In this document: one piece after another, positions 27,011-35,101 of the stretch
Layout: every line of letters starts with the position of its first letter
Numbering within the stretch: position 1 is the first letter of the stretch
Assembly (NCBI RefSeq): GCF_000429685.1
Contig: NZ_AUCI01000007.1
Coordinates: 62,001 to 126,000 of the forward strand
DNA from: Salibacterium aidingense DSM 18341
GTDB taxonomy: Bacteria > Bacillota > Bacilli > Bacillales > Marinococcaceae
Direction of reading: 5' to 3'
DNA length: 64,000 nt
The notes under the pieces: generated by a model
Seen by the model: the letters and a program-made list of their open reading frames with translations, nothing else
Told to the model about the DNA's origin: nothing
The model's database searches: none
Program-made: the position numbers and the translations under genes

Positions 27011-27140
27011 GCTTACCAATCCTTCAGCGCACCATTACGCGCTTTGTTAAATTCTTAAAACTTGCTCCACTTGATGTAAAGCGAATCAGGTTTCCCTTTT
27101 TCTTCTTACTAATGAAGTACGAACAACTTTAAGTTTATTC

Positions 27141-27169
27141 AGTATAACACCCTTTATCAAAAGAAGCAA
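27141..27169 (-). promoter_or_regulatory. sigma-A promoter of the csp gene with long leader
   Basis: TTGCTT (27169-27164), 17-bp spacer, TATACT (27146-27141). Predicted start near 27134 leaves a leader of about 124 bases before the ATG at 27010. Confidence 0.7.
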
Positions 27170-27174
27170 TATCT

Positions 27175-27507
27175 TTAGGAAAAAGCTGTAACTTTTTCTT
27201 CCAGGATCCGGCTTGTAATGTTGGAATGAGAATCATGCCAGGCCGGCTGTTTGTCTTGAATTACGATAGCCTGCGGCGATTCATGTTTCACCCCTAAATC
27301 TTCTGCTATTCGGTTGGAAATCGCCCGGGATTCAATCACTTTGACGAAATAGAAAGCTGCACGTCCTCCTGCTCTTTCTTGGATGAACGTTTGGTATTCC
27401 TCCCAAGCTCCTGCACTAATAGGACAAGTTGTACTATGTTTAAATACCACGGCTGTTTGATGAGCAGATGTTTCCAGCGCTTCCGCCCAATCAGCTTCCT
27501 TGGTCAA
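27175..27507 (-). CDS. ytxJ: YtxJ, bacillithiol-system redox-active protein (monothiol bacilliredoxin)
   Basis: 110 residues from the TTG at 27507. The active-site TCPIS motif in KHSTTCPISAGAWEEYQ and the C-terminal SPQAIVIQDKQPAWHDSH match YtxJ (BrxC), a thioredoxin-fold protein that reduces bacillithiol mixed disulfides. Upstream there is a TATAAT box (27558-27553) that would make the longer frame up to 27564 untranslated; AAAGGAG lies rather far (16 bases) from the TTG, so the start is uncertain within about 20 residues. Confidence 0.85.
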   Translation of the reverse strand: MTKEADWAEALETSAHQTAVVFKHSTTCPISAGAWEEYQTFIQERAGGRAAFYFVKVIESRAISNRIAEDLGVKHESPQAIVIQDKQPAWHDSHSNITSRILEEKVTAFS

Positions 27508-27565
27508 TTCCTTATCACTGCTGCTCCTTTCTTTTATTCGTATGATAGTTCTATTATATCTCACA

Positions 27566-27608
27566 AAAAGAACGCCCGGCCAATGGTTTACCTCGACCGG
27601 ACGTTCTT
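27566..27608 (-). terminator. terminator of ykuS
   Basis: Arms AAGAACGCCCGG (27568-27579) and its near-complement (27597-27608, one G-T pair) followed by TTTTT on the leftward strand; lies between ykuS and the ytxJ promoter. Confidence 0.75.
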
Positions 27609-27615
27609 CTGGCAG

Positions 27616-27864
27616 TCAGGATGTAGAGATCCGTTCTTCCACCTGCTGGCAGACTTCATTTGAATCATAACCGTGAGCGTTAATAACAGAACCCTGCATT
27701 TGTGTATTCTGCATATTCATCATATTTTGGTCCTGACCGGAAATGACACAGCAGTCGCAGCCGCTGCTGTCCTGTTCCTGCCTTAAATCTACCACTTCAT
27801 GCCCCTGCTCCTGCAGCTGCTGCTTGATATCTGTTAATGATTCTTCTACGCCGATACGAGCCAT
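27616..27864 (-). CDS. ykuS: YkuS (UPF0180) family protein
   Basis: 82 residues. It matches YkuS nearly end to end by memory: [36 protein letters not shown] and GSVINAHG. The CDCC cysteines are conserved and might bind metal or act in redox. Function unknown. GAGGAGGGAACTGGA precedes the ATG. Confidence 0.9.
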   Translation of the reverse strand: MARIGVEESLTDIKQQLQEQGHEVVDLRQEQDSSGCDCCVISGQDQNMMNMQNTQMQGSVINAHGYDSNEVCQQVEERISTS

Positions 27865-28218
27865 TCCAGTTCCCTCCTCGTGTATATGTTTCTTTTTACT
27901 ATGTGCGTTTCTTTTACTATTTATACATATTTAGGTTTTCTGACACGACGTAAATTCATTCCGTACATTATCTGACAAATATATAGTCTTCGTCACAAAG
28001 CTTCCTTATACTAAGAAGTAACAAATGACACCTTTCGTTTGTCCCTGTCAAAAATAGTTCTAGATTATTCTAATGCACCATATAGTCTGTCGTGAGTGCA
28101 TAAAAAGGAGGGTGTAAAATGTAACGGGTCGAAGCTTTTCTTGTGGTTTCTGGTGGTGTTAAGCGGGTCCTGCGGTAAGTATTGGTGTACGAACGAAATA
28201 CAAGAAAGGATGGGTAAC
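27865..28218. other. 354-bp gap between divergent ykuS and the HPr-like gene
   Basis: Holds the start regions of both divergent genes. The only other signal is a strong ribosome site (AAGGAGGGTG) ending four bases before ATG (28119) which is immediately followed by TAA. No hairpin, repeat or known riboswitch seen. Confidence 0.5.
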
Positions 28219-28479
28219 ATGAGTGAAAAACTAGAGACAACAGCCACCATTTATCTGAAAGAAAAGTCTTATTTCGACAAATTAAAAACAGTAGCAAGCC
28301 AGGCCAATCAGTATGAAAGCTATATTGTTCTGGAAACGGACAGCAAGACCGTGAATGGGAAAAGTATATTAGGGCTGTCCTCTTTTTTAACCCCGTCTGA
28401 AAGTGTGACACTGCGGGCGGTCGGCCATGATTCAAAACAGGCGGTGCAGGACATAAAACAGTTATTCACCCATTCCTAA
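28219..28479 (+). CDS. HPr-like protein lacking the catalytic His-15
   Basis: 86 residues from the ATG at 28219, four bases after AAAGGATGG. The C-terminal half follows HPr: TVNGKSILGLSSFL (HPr Ser-46 region, TVNLKSIMGVMSLG) and a final helix AVQDIKQLF. The N-terminal GIHARPA loop with the phosphorylated His-15 is replaced by LKEKSYFDKLK, with no His. So it cannot take PEP-derived phosphate but could be a target of HPr kinase like Crh, which also lacks His-15. Role in the cell is inferred only. The frame stays open upstream to a GTG at 28096 but that start has no ribosome site. Confidence 0.75.
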   Translation: MSEKLETTATIYLKEKSYFDKLKTVASQANQYESYIVLETDSKTVNGKSILGLSSFLTPSESVTLRAVGHDSKQAVQDIKQLFTHS

Positions 28480-28487
28480 AGAAAACA

Positions 28488-28526
28488 GACGAAGGAAGAA
28501 GCTTAGCATCAGCTTCTTCCTTCGTC
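28488..28526. terminator. bidirectional terminator between HPr-like and ComEC-like genes
   Basis: Perfect 16-bp stem (28488-28503 with 28511-28526), loop of 7. The right arm overlaps the stop codon and last codons of the leftward gene (stop at 28511-28509). Confidence 0.85.
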
Positions 28527-29621
28527 TATGATAATGAAAGGTTCGATCTTTTTTAATGCTGCCTGTCCAATTCCATCCACTTCAAGCAGATCATCCAGGG
28601 CTTGAATCGGGCCGTGGGTCCTCCGGTATTCGATAATATTGGAAGCGACGAGCGGACCAATGTCCGGCAGGGTCTGCAGCTCTTGGGAGGCGGCTGTATT
28701 CAACGGAACGGGAGCCTCCGGCCATTCCACCTGTGAATCTTTTTTCGGTGAAGCAGCGGGATACGTTTTCCCTTTTCCATCCCATGGTTTTTTGTTTGTA
28801 GACCAGTCTTTTTTCGTCATTTCCACATGTATGCGCCTGTCCTCCGTGCTGTATAGAACCGCCCCAGCACGACGGAGCCTTGTGACCACCGCTGCATTAG
28901 GATGACCAAAGCTGTTATCCCTGTCAAAAGGCAGCACCGCAGCTTCCGGCTCCACCGCCTGAATAAAGGCCGGGCTGCTGGATGTGGCCGATCCATGATG
29001 AGCTACTTTCAGCACATCAGCATCCACCTCATATTCCTCCATCATCTCCATCTCTGTTTCTACGGTAGCGTCTCCCGTAAATAAAGCAGTCGAACGGCCG
29101 TAAGTAAAATGCAGGACAATGGAAGAGGAGTTGCGTATTTCACTGTCCGAATAGCCGTTCAGGATCTTTACCTCCGCGAGATCCGTTTCCAGCTCCTCCC
29201 CTTCTTCTGCGATGTGAAAATCGATATTCTTTTCCTCGATGATGTTTCTATATTCCTTATACGTATTGGTCGTATGCGTTTTTCCGCTGTCCAGGACATT
29301 CTTCACTTCCATTTTACGCAGGACTTCAAGTAATCCCCCGATATGATCAATATCAGGGTGCGTTGCTACCACCCAGTCCAATGTGGTGATCCCTTTCCTT
29401 TTTAACGTTTGGACCAGTTTTTCACCCGATTCCCGCCGTCCCCCATCAATCAGCATCGCTTCGTCCCCGTTTTCGGAAACAATGAGGGAACTATCGCCCT
29501 GGCCGGCATCTAAAAAATAAATATCAAGTATTTCTTGGTTCTGTGTAAATGGAAAAACATCAGAAGGAAAAAAAGAGAAAAGAAACACACTTATTACCAT
29601 TAATTTCCGCCATCTGTGCAT
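28509..29621 (-). CDS. secreted ComEC-like metallo-beta-lactamase protein with helix-hairpin-helix domain
   Basis: 370 residues. A signal peptide (about 1-27) is followed by an MBL fold of the ComEC/Rec2 type: DAGQGDSSLI, THPDIDHIGG (metal motif THPDxDH), FTGDAT and AHHGSATSSSP. The C-terminus has a ComEA-like helix-hairpin-helix DNA-binding pair (AASQELQTLPDIGPLVASNIIEYR; LEVDGIGQAALKKIEPF). Inferred: an extracellular or surface enzyme acting on nucleic acid or a cyclic nucleotide. No other competence gene is near. Confidence 0.85.
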   Translation of the reverse strand: MHRWRKLMVISVFLFSFFPSDVFPFTQNQEILDIYFLDAGQGDSSLIVSENGDEAMLIDGGRRESGEKLVQTLKRKGITTLDWVVATHPDIDHIGGLLEVLRKMEVKNVLDSGKTHTTNTYKEYRNIIEEKNIDFHIAEEGEELETDLAEVKILNGYSDSEIRNSSSIVLHFTYGRSTALFTGDATVETEMEMMEEYEVDADVLKVAHHGSATSSSPAFIQAVEPEAAVLPFDRDNSFGHPNAAVVTRLRRAGAVLYSTEDRRIHVEMTKKDWSTNKKPWDGKGKTYPAASPKKDSQVEWPEAPVPLNTAASQELQTLPDIGPLVASNIIEYRRTHGPIQALDDLLEVDGIGQAALKKIEPFIIIDEGRS

Positions 29622-29725
29622 ATGGATCCCCTCCCCTTTTTACTATGCTGCAATCGGTATTTTCTTATGAATACCTGGTGGGGATTCGTAGTTATTGTTA
29701 TGATGGGAAAAAAAGGAGAAGTTCT

Positions 29726-30016
29726 ATGGATCCAAAAGAACTGGAAGAAAAAATTATAGAAAGGTATAGGCAGGATGAAAAAATGATGATATTAGTATTT
29801 GCGCAGTGGTGTCTTAATCATGACCTTGACCCGGAAACTCTCTACAAAAAGGCATATCCGGACCAGGGAAATAATCAAGCGTTACGGGAAGCCCTTGCCT
29901 TAACTGTAGATAAGAAAGAATCCGAAGACATTTCAAATGATACGCTGTTCGGGGTACTCTCTTTATACGGGAATGATGATCTTGCCATGATTGTCTCGGA
30001 GTATCTAAAAAAATAA
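29726..30016 (+). CDS. hypothetical small acidic protein
   Basis: 96 residues from the ATG at 29726 (GGAGAAG four bases upstream). Soluble and helix-rich: DPKELEEKIIERYRQDEKMMILVFAQWCLNHDLDPETLYKKAYP, then ALREALALTV and DLAMIVSEYL. No family recognised. It reads with the cupin gene 64 bp downstream, so they may form an operon. Confidence 0.7.
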   Translation: MDPKELEEKIIERYRQDEKMMILVFAQWCLNHDLDPETLYKKAYPDQGNNQALREALALTVDKKESEDISNDTLFGVLSLYGNDDLAMIVSEYLKK

Positions 30017-30080
30017 GCTGTTTCATGCTGCAGGAAAAAGGAAATAATTCAAAACAAACACCGTGTTAAGGAGGCATAGC

Positions 30081-30587
30081 ATGAAAAAAGAACAGATAAC
30101 ACCTATGATTTTCAAAGATGATGGGGAAATACCAAATAATGAAGCACTTCCGGTGATTTTATATTCCAGTGTTTTTTCCGAACAAACCGAGGAATGCCGG
30201 CGGATATTTGAACGTCATAACTGGACAAACAGCTGGATCGGCGGGGTATTTGATTTTCATCATTATCACAGTAATGCCCACGAAGTCCTGGGGGTGATTA
30301 ATGGAGAAGCGAGAATAAAAATCGGCGGCAGAGAAGGAACAAGCTTTGACTTGGAAAAAGGAGATGTAATTGTCCTCCCGGCAGGAACCGGACATAAAAA
30401 AATGAGTTCCAGTTTTGAATTTGAAATGGTCGGGGCTTACCCGGATGGGATGGATTATAATTTAAAGACAGGAGAACCGGGAGAACGGCCCGACGTCCTG
30501 AAAGATATACAAGAGGTGCCGCTTCCGGATCAGGATCCTGTTTTTGGAGAAGACGGTCCTTTAATAGAGATGTGGCACGAAGAATGA
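30081..30587 (+). CDS. yjlB: cupin-domain protein, YjlB-like
   Basis: 168 residues from the ATG at 30081 (AAGGAGG six bases upstream). Double-stranded beta-helix with FDFHHYHSNAHEVLGVINGEARIKIGG (metal-ligand motif HxHxxxxE) and VLPAGTGH (second cupin motif). B. subtilis YjlB is of this type; function unknown. It stands next to a M20 peptidase on the other strand. Confidence 0.85.
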   Translation: MKKEQITPMIFKDDGEIPNNEALPVILYSSVFSEQTEECRRIFERHNWTNSWIGGVFDFHHYHSNAHEVLGVINGEARIKIGGREGTSFDLEKGDVIVLPAGTGHKKMSSSFEFEMVGAYPDGMDYNLKTGEPGERPDVLKDIQEVPLPDQDPVFGEDGPLIEMWHEE

Positions 30588-30613
30588 GGGAAGCAACCAC
30601 TCATTCTTTTTTT
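30581..30613 (+). terminator. terminator between yjlB and the M20 peptidase gene
   Basis: AGAATGAG (30581-30588) pairs with CTCATTCT (30600-30607), followed by TTTTTTT. The stem overlaps the stop codon of each gene, so it can serve both. Confidence 0.7.
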
Positions 30614-31875
30614 ATCAGGCCGCACCATTCCGCCAAAAACGCAGCATATACTTTTGTTACTTCTTTCATGCTTTCCAGATCCGCCCATTCATCCACCCCG
30701 TGTATATTCCCTCCTGTTGGTCCATAACAGACGGCGGGAATATCATAATATAAATTAAAAAAACGGGCGTCTGTCGTTATGTTCAGAGCCTGACGCTGAG
30801 CCGGTGAGTTTGTCACTTTTTCATGCATTTCATCAAGTAACTGAAAAAAGGCCGTTTGGTCATTTTCGATCGCTGCTCCTTCAGCATGAAACCCAAAAAA
30901 CGTCACTTCCGGAAGATGGTGTGTCATCCACTCCTCCTTCATTGCAGCTTGGGTAATCCACTCTTTTATTTCGTCTTTAACGACCGCTGGGTTCTGTCCG
31001 GGAAACAGCCCAGCTCTTCCTTCCATGACCGCTTTTTTCGGAACGTTTGACGGAAAATCGCCTGCATCGATGCTCCCGATGCATACTTCTATCGGACGGC
31101 TCTGCTCCTTAAAAGCATCCGGCCTTTCTCGTTCATTCACATCATCTTCATATTGTTTCAGAGCATTAATTAAAACGGGTAATTTTTCAATGACATTCAC
31201 TTCTTCTGCTGTCTCCAGGGTTATGCGGAACCAAATGCTCCCGAGTTGAGCGGTAGAAACCTTCTGCCCAAAAGGCTCCGGAATCAGGGCCGCTTCCGCT
31301 GTATAACCAGCTTCCAGTGCGGCCAGTGCTCCGTTGCCGGTCCTCTCCTCGTCTACAACACATTGAATCATAAAGTCAGCTCCGGGCCGGTATCCTAAAT
31401 CCTGAATCACTTTATATGCAAAAATCATAGCTGCCAGCCCGGCTTTCATATCAAGAATCCCGCGGGCATAGATTTTGCCGCCCTCTCGTACAGCACTAAA
31501 GGGATCATAAGACCACATAGAAACAGGTTCCGGGCTTACCACGTCCACGTGACCCTGAAAGATAAGGCTGTAACCGGCAGCTGGATCCGCTCCTTTCGCT
31601 GTGGCGATGACATTTTCGCTTTCCGCATAACTCCATTCTACCGGAGAAAAACCAGGATGAGCCGCTATGTCTTTAACATCTGGCGGAAAACGATTCACCT
31701 CCATCTTCATTTCCGTGCTTAGATAGTGTGCTAAGTAAGACTGCAGCGCTTTTTCGTTTCCACTTTCACTGGGGAATCGGCCGATCTTCTGGAGAAATTT
31801 GACCTCTTCCTCCCAGTTGGCTTCGACTTGGGCTGATACCAATTGTACGATATCTGTTTTTTCCACTTGCATCAC
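30601..31875 (-). CDS. M20 family metallopeptidase / ArgE-DapE-type deacylase
   Basis: 424 residues. Zn-binding motifs are at LIFQGHVDVVSPEP (His and Asp), ARGILDMKAGLAA (bridging Asp) and VVDEERTGNGA (Glu-Glu), and a C-terminal His in GGNIHGVDEW. Length and layout are like YlmB (formylaminopyrimidine deformylase) and other ArgE/DapE deacylases; the exact amide substrate is not known. Converges with yjlB. Confidence 0.85.
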   Translation of the reverse strand: MMQVEKTDIVQLVSAQVEANWEEEVKFLQKIGRFPSESGNEKALQSYLAHYLSTEMKMEVNRFPPDVKDIAAHPGFSPVEWSYAESENVIATAKGADPAAGYSLIFQGHVDVVSPEPVSMWSYDPFSAVREGGKIYARGILDMKAGLAAMIFAYKVIQDLGYRPGADFMIQCVVDEERTGNGALAALEAGYTAEAALIPEPFGQKVSTAQLGSIWFRITLETAEEVNVIEKLPVLINALKQYEDDVNERERPDAFKEQSRPIEVCIGSIDAGDFPSNVPKKAVMEGRAGLFPGQNPAVVKDEIKEWITQAAMKEEWMTHHLPEVTFFGFHAEGAAIENDQTAFFQLLDEMHEKVTNSPAQRQALNITTDARFFNLYYDIPAVCYGPTGGNIHGVDEWADLESMKEVTKVYAAFLAEWCGLIKKE

Positions 31876-31944
31876 ACCTTTACATCTGCTGCTTCCCTCC
31901 TATTCCCGAAATTATTTGTCTCAATCATGGAATTCTGCCCAATG

Positions 31945-31977
31945 AAAAACGAAGCTTTCATATTAGAAAAGCTTCGT
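31945..31977 (-). terminator. terminator of the yhaQ-yhaP operon
   Basis: ACGAAGCTTT (31949-31958) pairs with AAAGCTTCGT (31968-31977), with TTTTT after it on the leftward strand; 100 bp past the yhaP stop. Confidence 0.7.
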
Positions 31978-32078
31978 CCTCCTTTATTTGATGTCATTTT
32001 AAACGGCCTGCAGGCGGATGCCCTCTAAGTTTTTATCTTTTAAAGCGGGTTTTGGGGTTTTTACCCTGGGGAAAACCT

Positions 32079-33326
32079 TTATTCTTTTTTCGACAGCTGC
32101 AGTGCTCTTTTTACATCTTTTAATGAATTGGATTTGCCATATAATAAGACGCCGCCTTTATATACTCTTGCTCCGGCTGCGGCAAGAATGATAATGGCAC
32201 TGATAATCAGTCCGAATGACAGGACAATCTCCCAAATGGGCACATTCAACATTGTTACACGTAAAAACATCAGCATCGGAGTAAAAAACGGGATAAAAGA
32301 GGTAACCGTGACCAGCATATTGTCAGGAGAGCTTAAACCAAAGATCGCAATGAAAAAGGCGATCATAATAAGATAAATCACTGGAGCCATTAACTGATTG
32401 ACGTCTTCGGTGCGGCTGACGAGCGAGCCCAGCGTGGCGGATAAGGTAGCATACAACAAATAGCCCAGTAAAAAGAACACGAGAGCATAAATAAAAGTCC
32501 CCGCTCCTGCACCCTGCAGCCCGAAGTATTGAAACACGCCGCCGGTTAATTGATCCTGTTTAGACTGAAGCATGATATAGCCGACAACGACAATTGCCCC
32601 GAATTGAGTGAGGCCCAAAAGCGCAATGCCGGCTATTTTCGCGAACATCTGGGTTACCGGCGGAGCACTGGATACAAGGATCTCCATCACCCTGGAAGAT
32701 TTCTCATTGGCGACATCCATCGCGATCATATTTCCGTACATGATAACCGAAAGATATAATAAAAACAGCATCACATAGACCAGACCCCGGGCGCTGTTCA
32801 TTTCCTCGGCTGTTTTAGCATCTTCCTGCAAAGCCACGGTTTCAAAAACCACCGAAGAAGTGATCTGCTGTACAGCAGCTGGATCGATACCGGCGTTATT
32901 TGCTGCCCGGCTTAATTTCACAGGCTGCAGCGCCTGCTGAAGTCTTTCGGACACGGGAGATGGATTGCCCTGCATTGAATAATATTCCCCTTGAGGGATA
33001 TCCTCGTTGGATGTGATTTTTAGAAAACCATCGAACGTTCCGTCCCGTACGTCCTTTTTCGCCTCCGTTTCTGTTCCTTCATAAGAATGAAGTGACATTT
33101 CCCTTTCGCCCGCCTGGAGGTTTTCCTTCAGCGCGGGAACCACCCCGCCGGTCTCATCGAGTACGGCAATCTCCTGTTCGTTGCTGCCTCCAAATGAATG
33201 CATAATCGATTGAACGTTCCCGGCGAGAAGAATAAAGAGAATCGTAATGGCTGTCGTAATAAGAAACGATTTGGTTTTTACCCTGGTTAAGTAAGTATGG
33301 CTGAGAATAATGCCAAATTTATTCAT
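32079..33326 (-). CDS. yhaP: ABC-2-type transporter permease, YhaP/NatB-like
   Basis: 415 residues from the ATG at 33326; this overlaps the end of the ATPase gene by 8 bases. An N-terminal helix (TKSFLITTAITILFILLAGN), a large extracytoplasmic loop (about 45-170) and six or more C-terminal helices give the sodium/lipid exporter layout. The start MNKFGIILSHTYLTRVKTKSF follows YhaP of B. subtilis. Substrate unknown (sodium or peptide export is known for relatives). Confidence 0.85.
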   Translation of the reverse strand: MNKFGIILSHTYLTRVKTKSFLITTAITILFILLAGNVQSIMHSFGGSNEQEIAVLDETGGVVPALKENLQAGEREMSLHSYEGTETEAKKDVRDGTFDGFLKITSNEDIPQGEYYSMQGNPSPVSERLQQALQPVKLSRAANNAGIDPAAVQQITSSVVFETVALQEDAKTAEEMNSARGLVYVMLFLLYLSVIMYGNMIAMDVANEKSSRVMEILVSSAPPVTQMFAKIAGIALLGLTQFGAIVVVGYIMLQSKQDQLTGGVFQYFGLQGAGAGTFIYALVFFLLGYLLYATLSATLGSLVSRTEDVNQLMAPVIYLIMIAFFIAIFGLSSPDNMLVTVTSFIPFFTPMLMFLRVTMLNVPIWEIVLSFGLIISAIIILAAAGARVYKGGVLLYGKSNSLKDVKRALQLSKKE

Positions 33327-34218
33327 AGGAAGTCCCTGCCTTTTCAATAAAAATATCATTCAATGAAGGCTCTTCCAACTCAAATTTACGCACAAAACCT
33401 TTTCCCTGGAGCGTGTGGAATATATGTTCAGCTGTGGTTTCCTGGTCAATTTGCAAAACGCAGCCATCCGTGACCGAAGAAAATGTTAAGACCCCATCGG
33501 TATGTTTTAGATACTCCAGATCAAAGTCGGCATGAATTCGGAGATTTTTTTTGCCAAAGGAGCGCTTAATTTCTTTTAAACGACCATGTATAATGGGCGT
33601 CCCATGTTGTAACATGCAGACATGCTCACAAAGCTCTTCTACATGCTCCATGCGGTGGGAGGAAAATACGATACTGGTTCCGTTTTCTTTTAAGTCCAAT
33701 ACGGCTCGTTTTAATAGTTCTACATTGACAGGGTCCAACCCGGAAAACGGTTCATCCAGGATGAGAAGTTTCGGTTGATGGAGAACGGCCGAAATAAACT
33801 GAATTTTCTGCTGGTTCCCTTTAGATAATTCCTCTACTCTCTGGTTCATGTATTCCGGAACACGAAACCGCTCCAGCCAGGATTCAAGTTCCTTCACAAT
33901 GTCTGCTTTTTTCATGCCGCGGAGCCGTCCAAGATAAATCAGTTGTTCTTTCACCTTCAGCTTAGGATACAAGCCTCTTTCCTCCGGCAGGTAACCGACC
34001 ATCCCGCTTTTCTCATACGTTACTTTGCTGCCGTCCCAGTACACCCTGCCTTTCGTAGCTTCCAATAGTCCGATAATGATACGGAAAGTGGTGGTTTTCC
34101 CTGCACCGTTGGCTCCTAGCAGTCCAAATATTTCCCCTTCCGGAATCTCTAGGGAAAGGTTCTGGACAGCAGTTGTCTTTCCAAATGTTTTGGTAATGCT
34201 GTCTAAAGTTAACGTCAC
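33319..34218 (-). CDS. yhaQ: ABC transporter ATP-binding protein, YhaQ/NatA-like
   Basis: 299 residues: Walker A GANGAGKTTT (34-43), signature VEELSKGNQQKIQF, Walker B LLILDEPFSGLDP and a C-terminal ferredoxin-like domain (about 220-299). Partner permease overlaps by 8 bases, so a two-component exporter. A TATACTATAGTTATA near-palindrome sits in the promoter region at 34246-34261 and might be an operator. Confidence 0.9.
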   Translation of the reverse strand: MTLTLDSITKTFGKTTAVQNLSLEIPEGEIFGLLGANGAGKTTTFRIIIGLLEATKGRVYWDGSKVTYEKSGMVGYLPEERGLYPKLKVKEQLIYLGRLRGMKKADIVKELESWLERFRVPEYMNQRVEELSKGNQQKIQFISAVLHQPKLLILDEPFSGLDPVNVELLKRAVLDLKENGTSIVFSSHRMEHVEELCEHVCMLQHGTPIIHGRLKEIKRSFGKKNLRIHADFDLEYLKHTDGVLTFSSVTDGCVLQIDQETTAEHIFHTLQGKGFVRKFELEEPSLNDIFIEKAGTSYE

Positions 34219-34337
34219 GAACGTTCCCTCCTTTCTTCTTTCTTTATACTATAGTTATACGGTGGAAGGAAGATATGGTTGCAAGATAAAGGTATACGGA
34301 GCAGAAAGAAAGGTTCCCACAACCAGCGGCCGTAAAA

Positions 34338-34367
34338 AAGTGCTGAAAGGATGCGCTTTCAGCACTT
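34338..34367 (-). terminator. terminator of the sigma-B-type gene at 34373
   Basis: AAGTGCTGAAAG (34338-34349) pairs with CTTTCAGCACTT (34356-34367); T-run on the leftward strand after the stem, six bases past the stop codon. Confidence 0.8.
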
Positions 34368-34372
34368 GTTTT

Positions 34373-34702
34373 TTATAATGTGGCCTTGTCCATATAGCCA
34401 TTGTTCTCTTTAATAATAGCAAGCGCCTCCGGCTTGTCTTTTTCCTCTACTTCAAATTGAACAATATGATTCAGGTCTTTTCCATCTCCCTTGTCATCTT
34501 TGTGCAAGCTTACCGCACCGGGCACGATCCCTCCGGCCCCGGAACCGGTGGACGCTCCCTGCAGCGGGACCAACACAGTAAAATCGGTGCCATCTGGAAT
34601 GTGATCCACGAGTACATTGTCTACTTTTAATTTTTGAAGTTTGATTCGTACGTCCTCCGCATCATTTTCAGAATAAAAATACGCCTGCAGGTTTTCCGCC
34701 AT
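34373..34702 (-). CDS. general-stress-type small protein
   Basis: 109 residues, two halves with an alternating strand-helix pattern (QAYFYSENDAEDVRIKLQKLKVDNVLVDHI; HIVQFEVEEKDKPEALAIIKENNGYM), joined by a Gly/Ser-rich stretch with TGSGAGGIVPGAV. This resembles duplicated ferredoxin-like (YflT-like) stress proteins, weakly. AGGAGGAGAAGAG precedes the ATG. A good sigma-B promoter is at 34740-34766, and the gene has its own terminator, so single-gene induction by general stress is likely. Confidence 0.65.
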   Translation of the reverse strand: MAENLQAYFYSENDAEDVRIKLQKLKVDNVLVDHIPDGTDFTVLVPLQGASTGSGAGGIVPGAVSLHKDDKGDGKDLNHIVQFEVEEKDKPEALAIIKENNGYMDKATL

Positions 34703-34739
34703 CTCTTCTCCTCCTTTCCTTTATTTAATTGTTCTTACT

Positions 34740-34766
34740 ATACCCTGAAGTTCCATTTTCTTAACC
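34740..34766 (-). promoter_or_regulatory. sigma-B promoter of the gene at 34373
   Basis: GGTTAA (34766-34761), 15-bp spacer, GGGTAT (34745-34740). -10 is a perfect match to GGGTAT and -35 differs by one base from GTTTAA. Same spacer length as the katE promoter. Confidence 0.75.
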
Positions 34767-34774
34767 GCAAATAA

Positions 34775-34808
34775 AGAAAAACCCTGTATGCAGCTGCCAT
34801 AAGGGTTT
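34775..34808 (-). terminator. terminator of the SinI-like gene
   Basis: AAACCCT (34779-34785) pairs with AGGGTTT (34802-34808), with TTTTTC next on the leftward strand, 21 bp past the stop. Confidence 0.65.
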
Positions 34809-34829
34809 CGTTAAAAGATTTTTGATAAT

Positions 34830-34976
34830 TCAATTGACAGCGGATTTTCGATGGGAAGCACCGCTTTTCTGAAGGAAAAGATGAACTTCATCTTTAGAAA
34901 GGCCTAAATTTTTTGCCATTTTCATTAATTCCACCCATTCTTTGTCTAAATGAGCATCATTGGGCTTACCATTCAT
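34830..34976 (-). CDS. SinI-type anti-repressor domain protein
   Basis: 48 residues from the ATG at 34976 (GGAGG seven bases upstream; an ATG at 34982 is too close to it). LDKEWVELMKMAKNLGLSKDEVHLFLQ follows the SinI pattern LDQEWVELMVEAKEANISPEEIRKYL almost residue by residue. In B. subtilis SinI binds SinR and relieves repression of biofilm genes. There is no sinR next to it, and the following leftward genes are a response regulator and hybrid kinase upstream of it. Not in most annotations because of its size. Confidence 0.8.
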   Translation of the reverse strand: MNGKPNDAHLDKEWVELMKMAKNLGLSKDEVHLFLQKSGASHRKSAVN

Positions 34977-35101
34977 TTCCATCCCTCCGGAGTTATCATT
35001 CCTGCTATCTCTTTTGCTGTTCGCTTTCTGTTATATATAAGGATATAAGAGAGAGGTTAAAATGAGGTAAAAACGGGCAAAAAATATTAAATTTTACCTA
35101 C

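Noticed and set aside
28096-28218. N-terminal extension of the HPr-like protein with a lipobox-like LSGSC
   Set aside because: GTG start has no ribosome site; the ATG at 28219 has a good one and fits the HPr domain start.
31843-32028. 61-codon rightward open frame
   Set aside because: Runs through a terminator hairpin and lacks a ribosome site.
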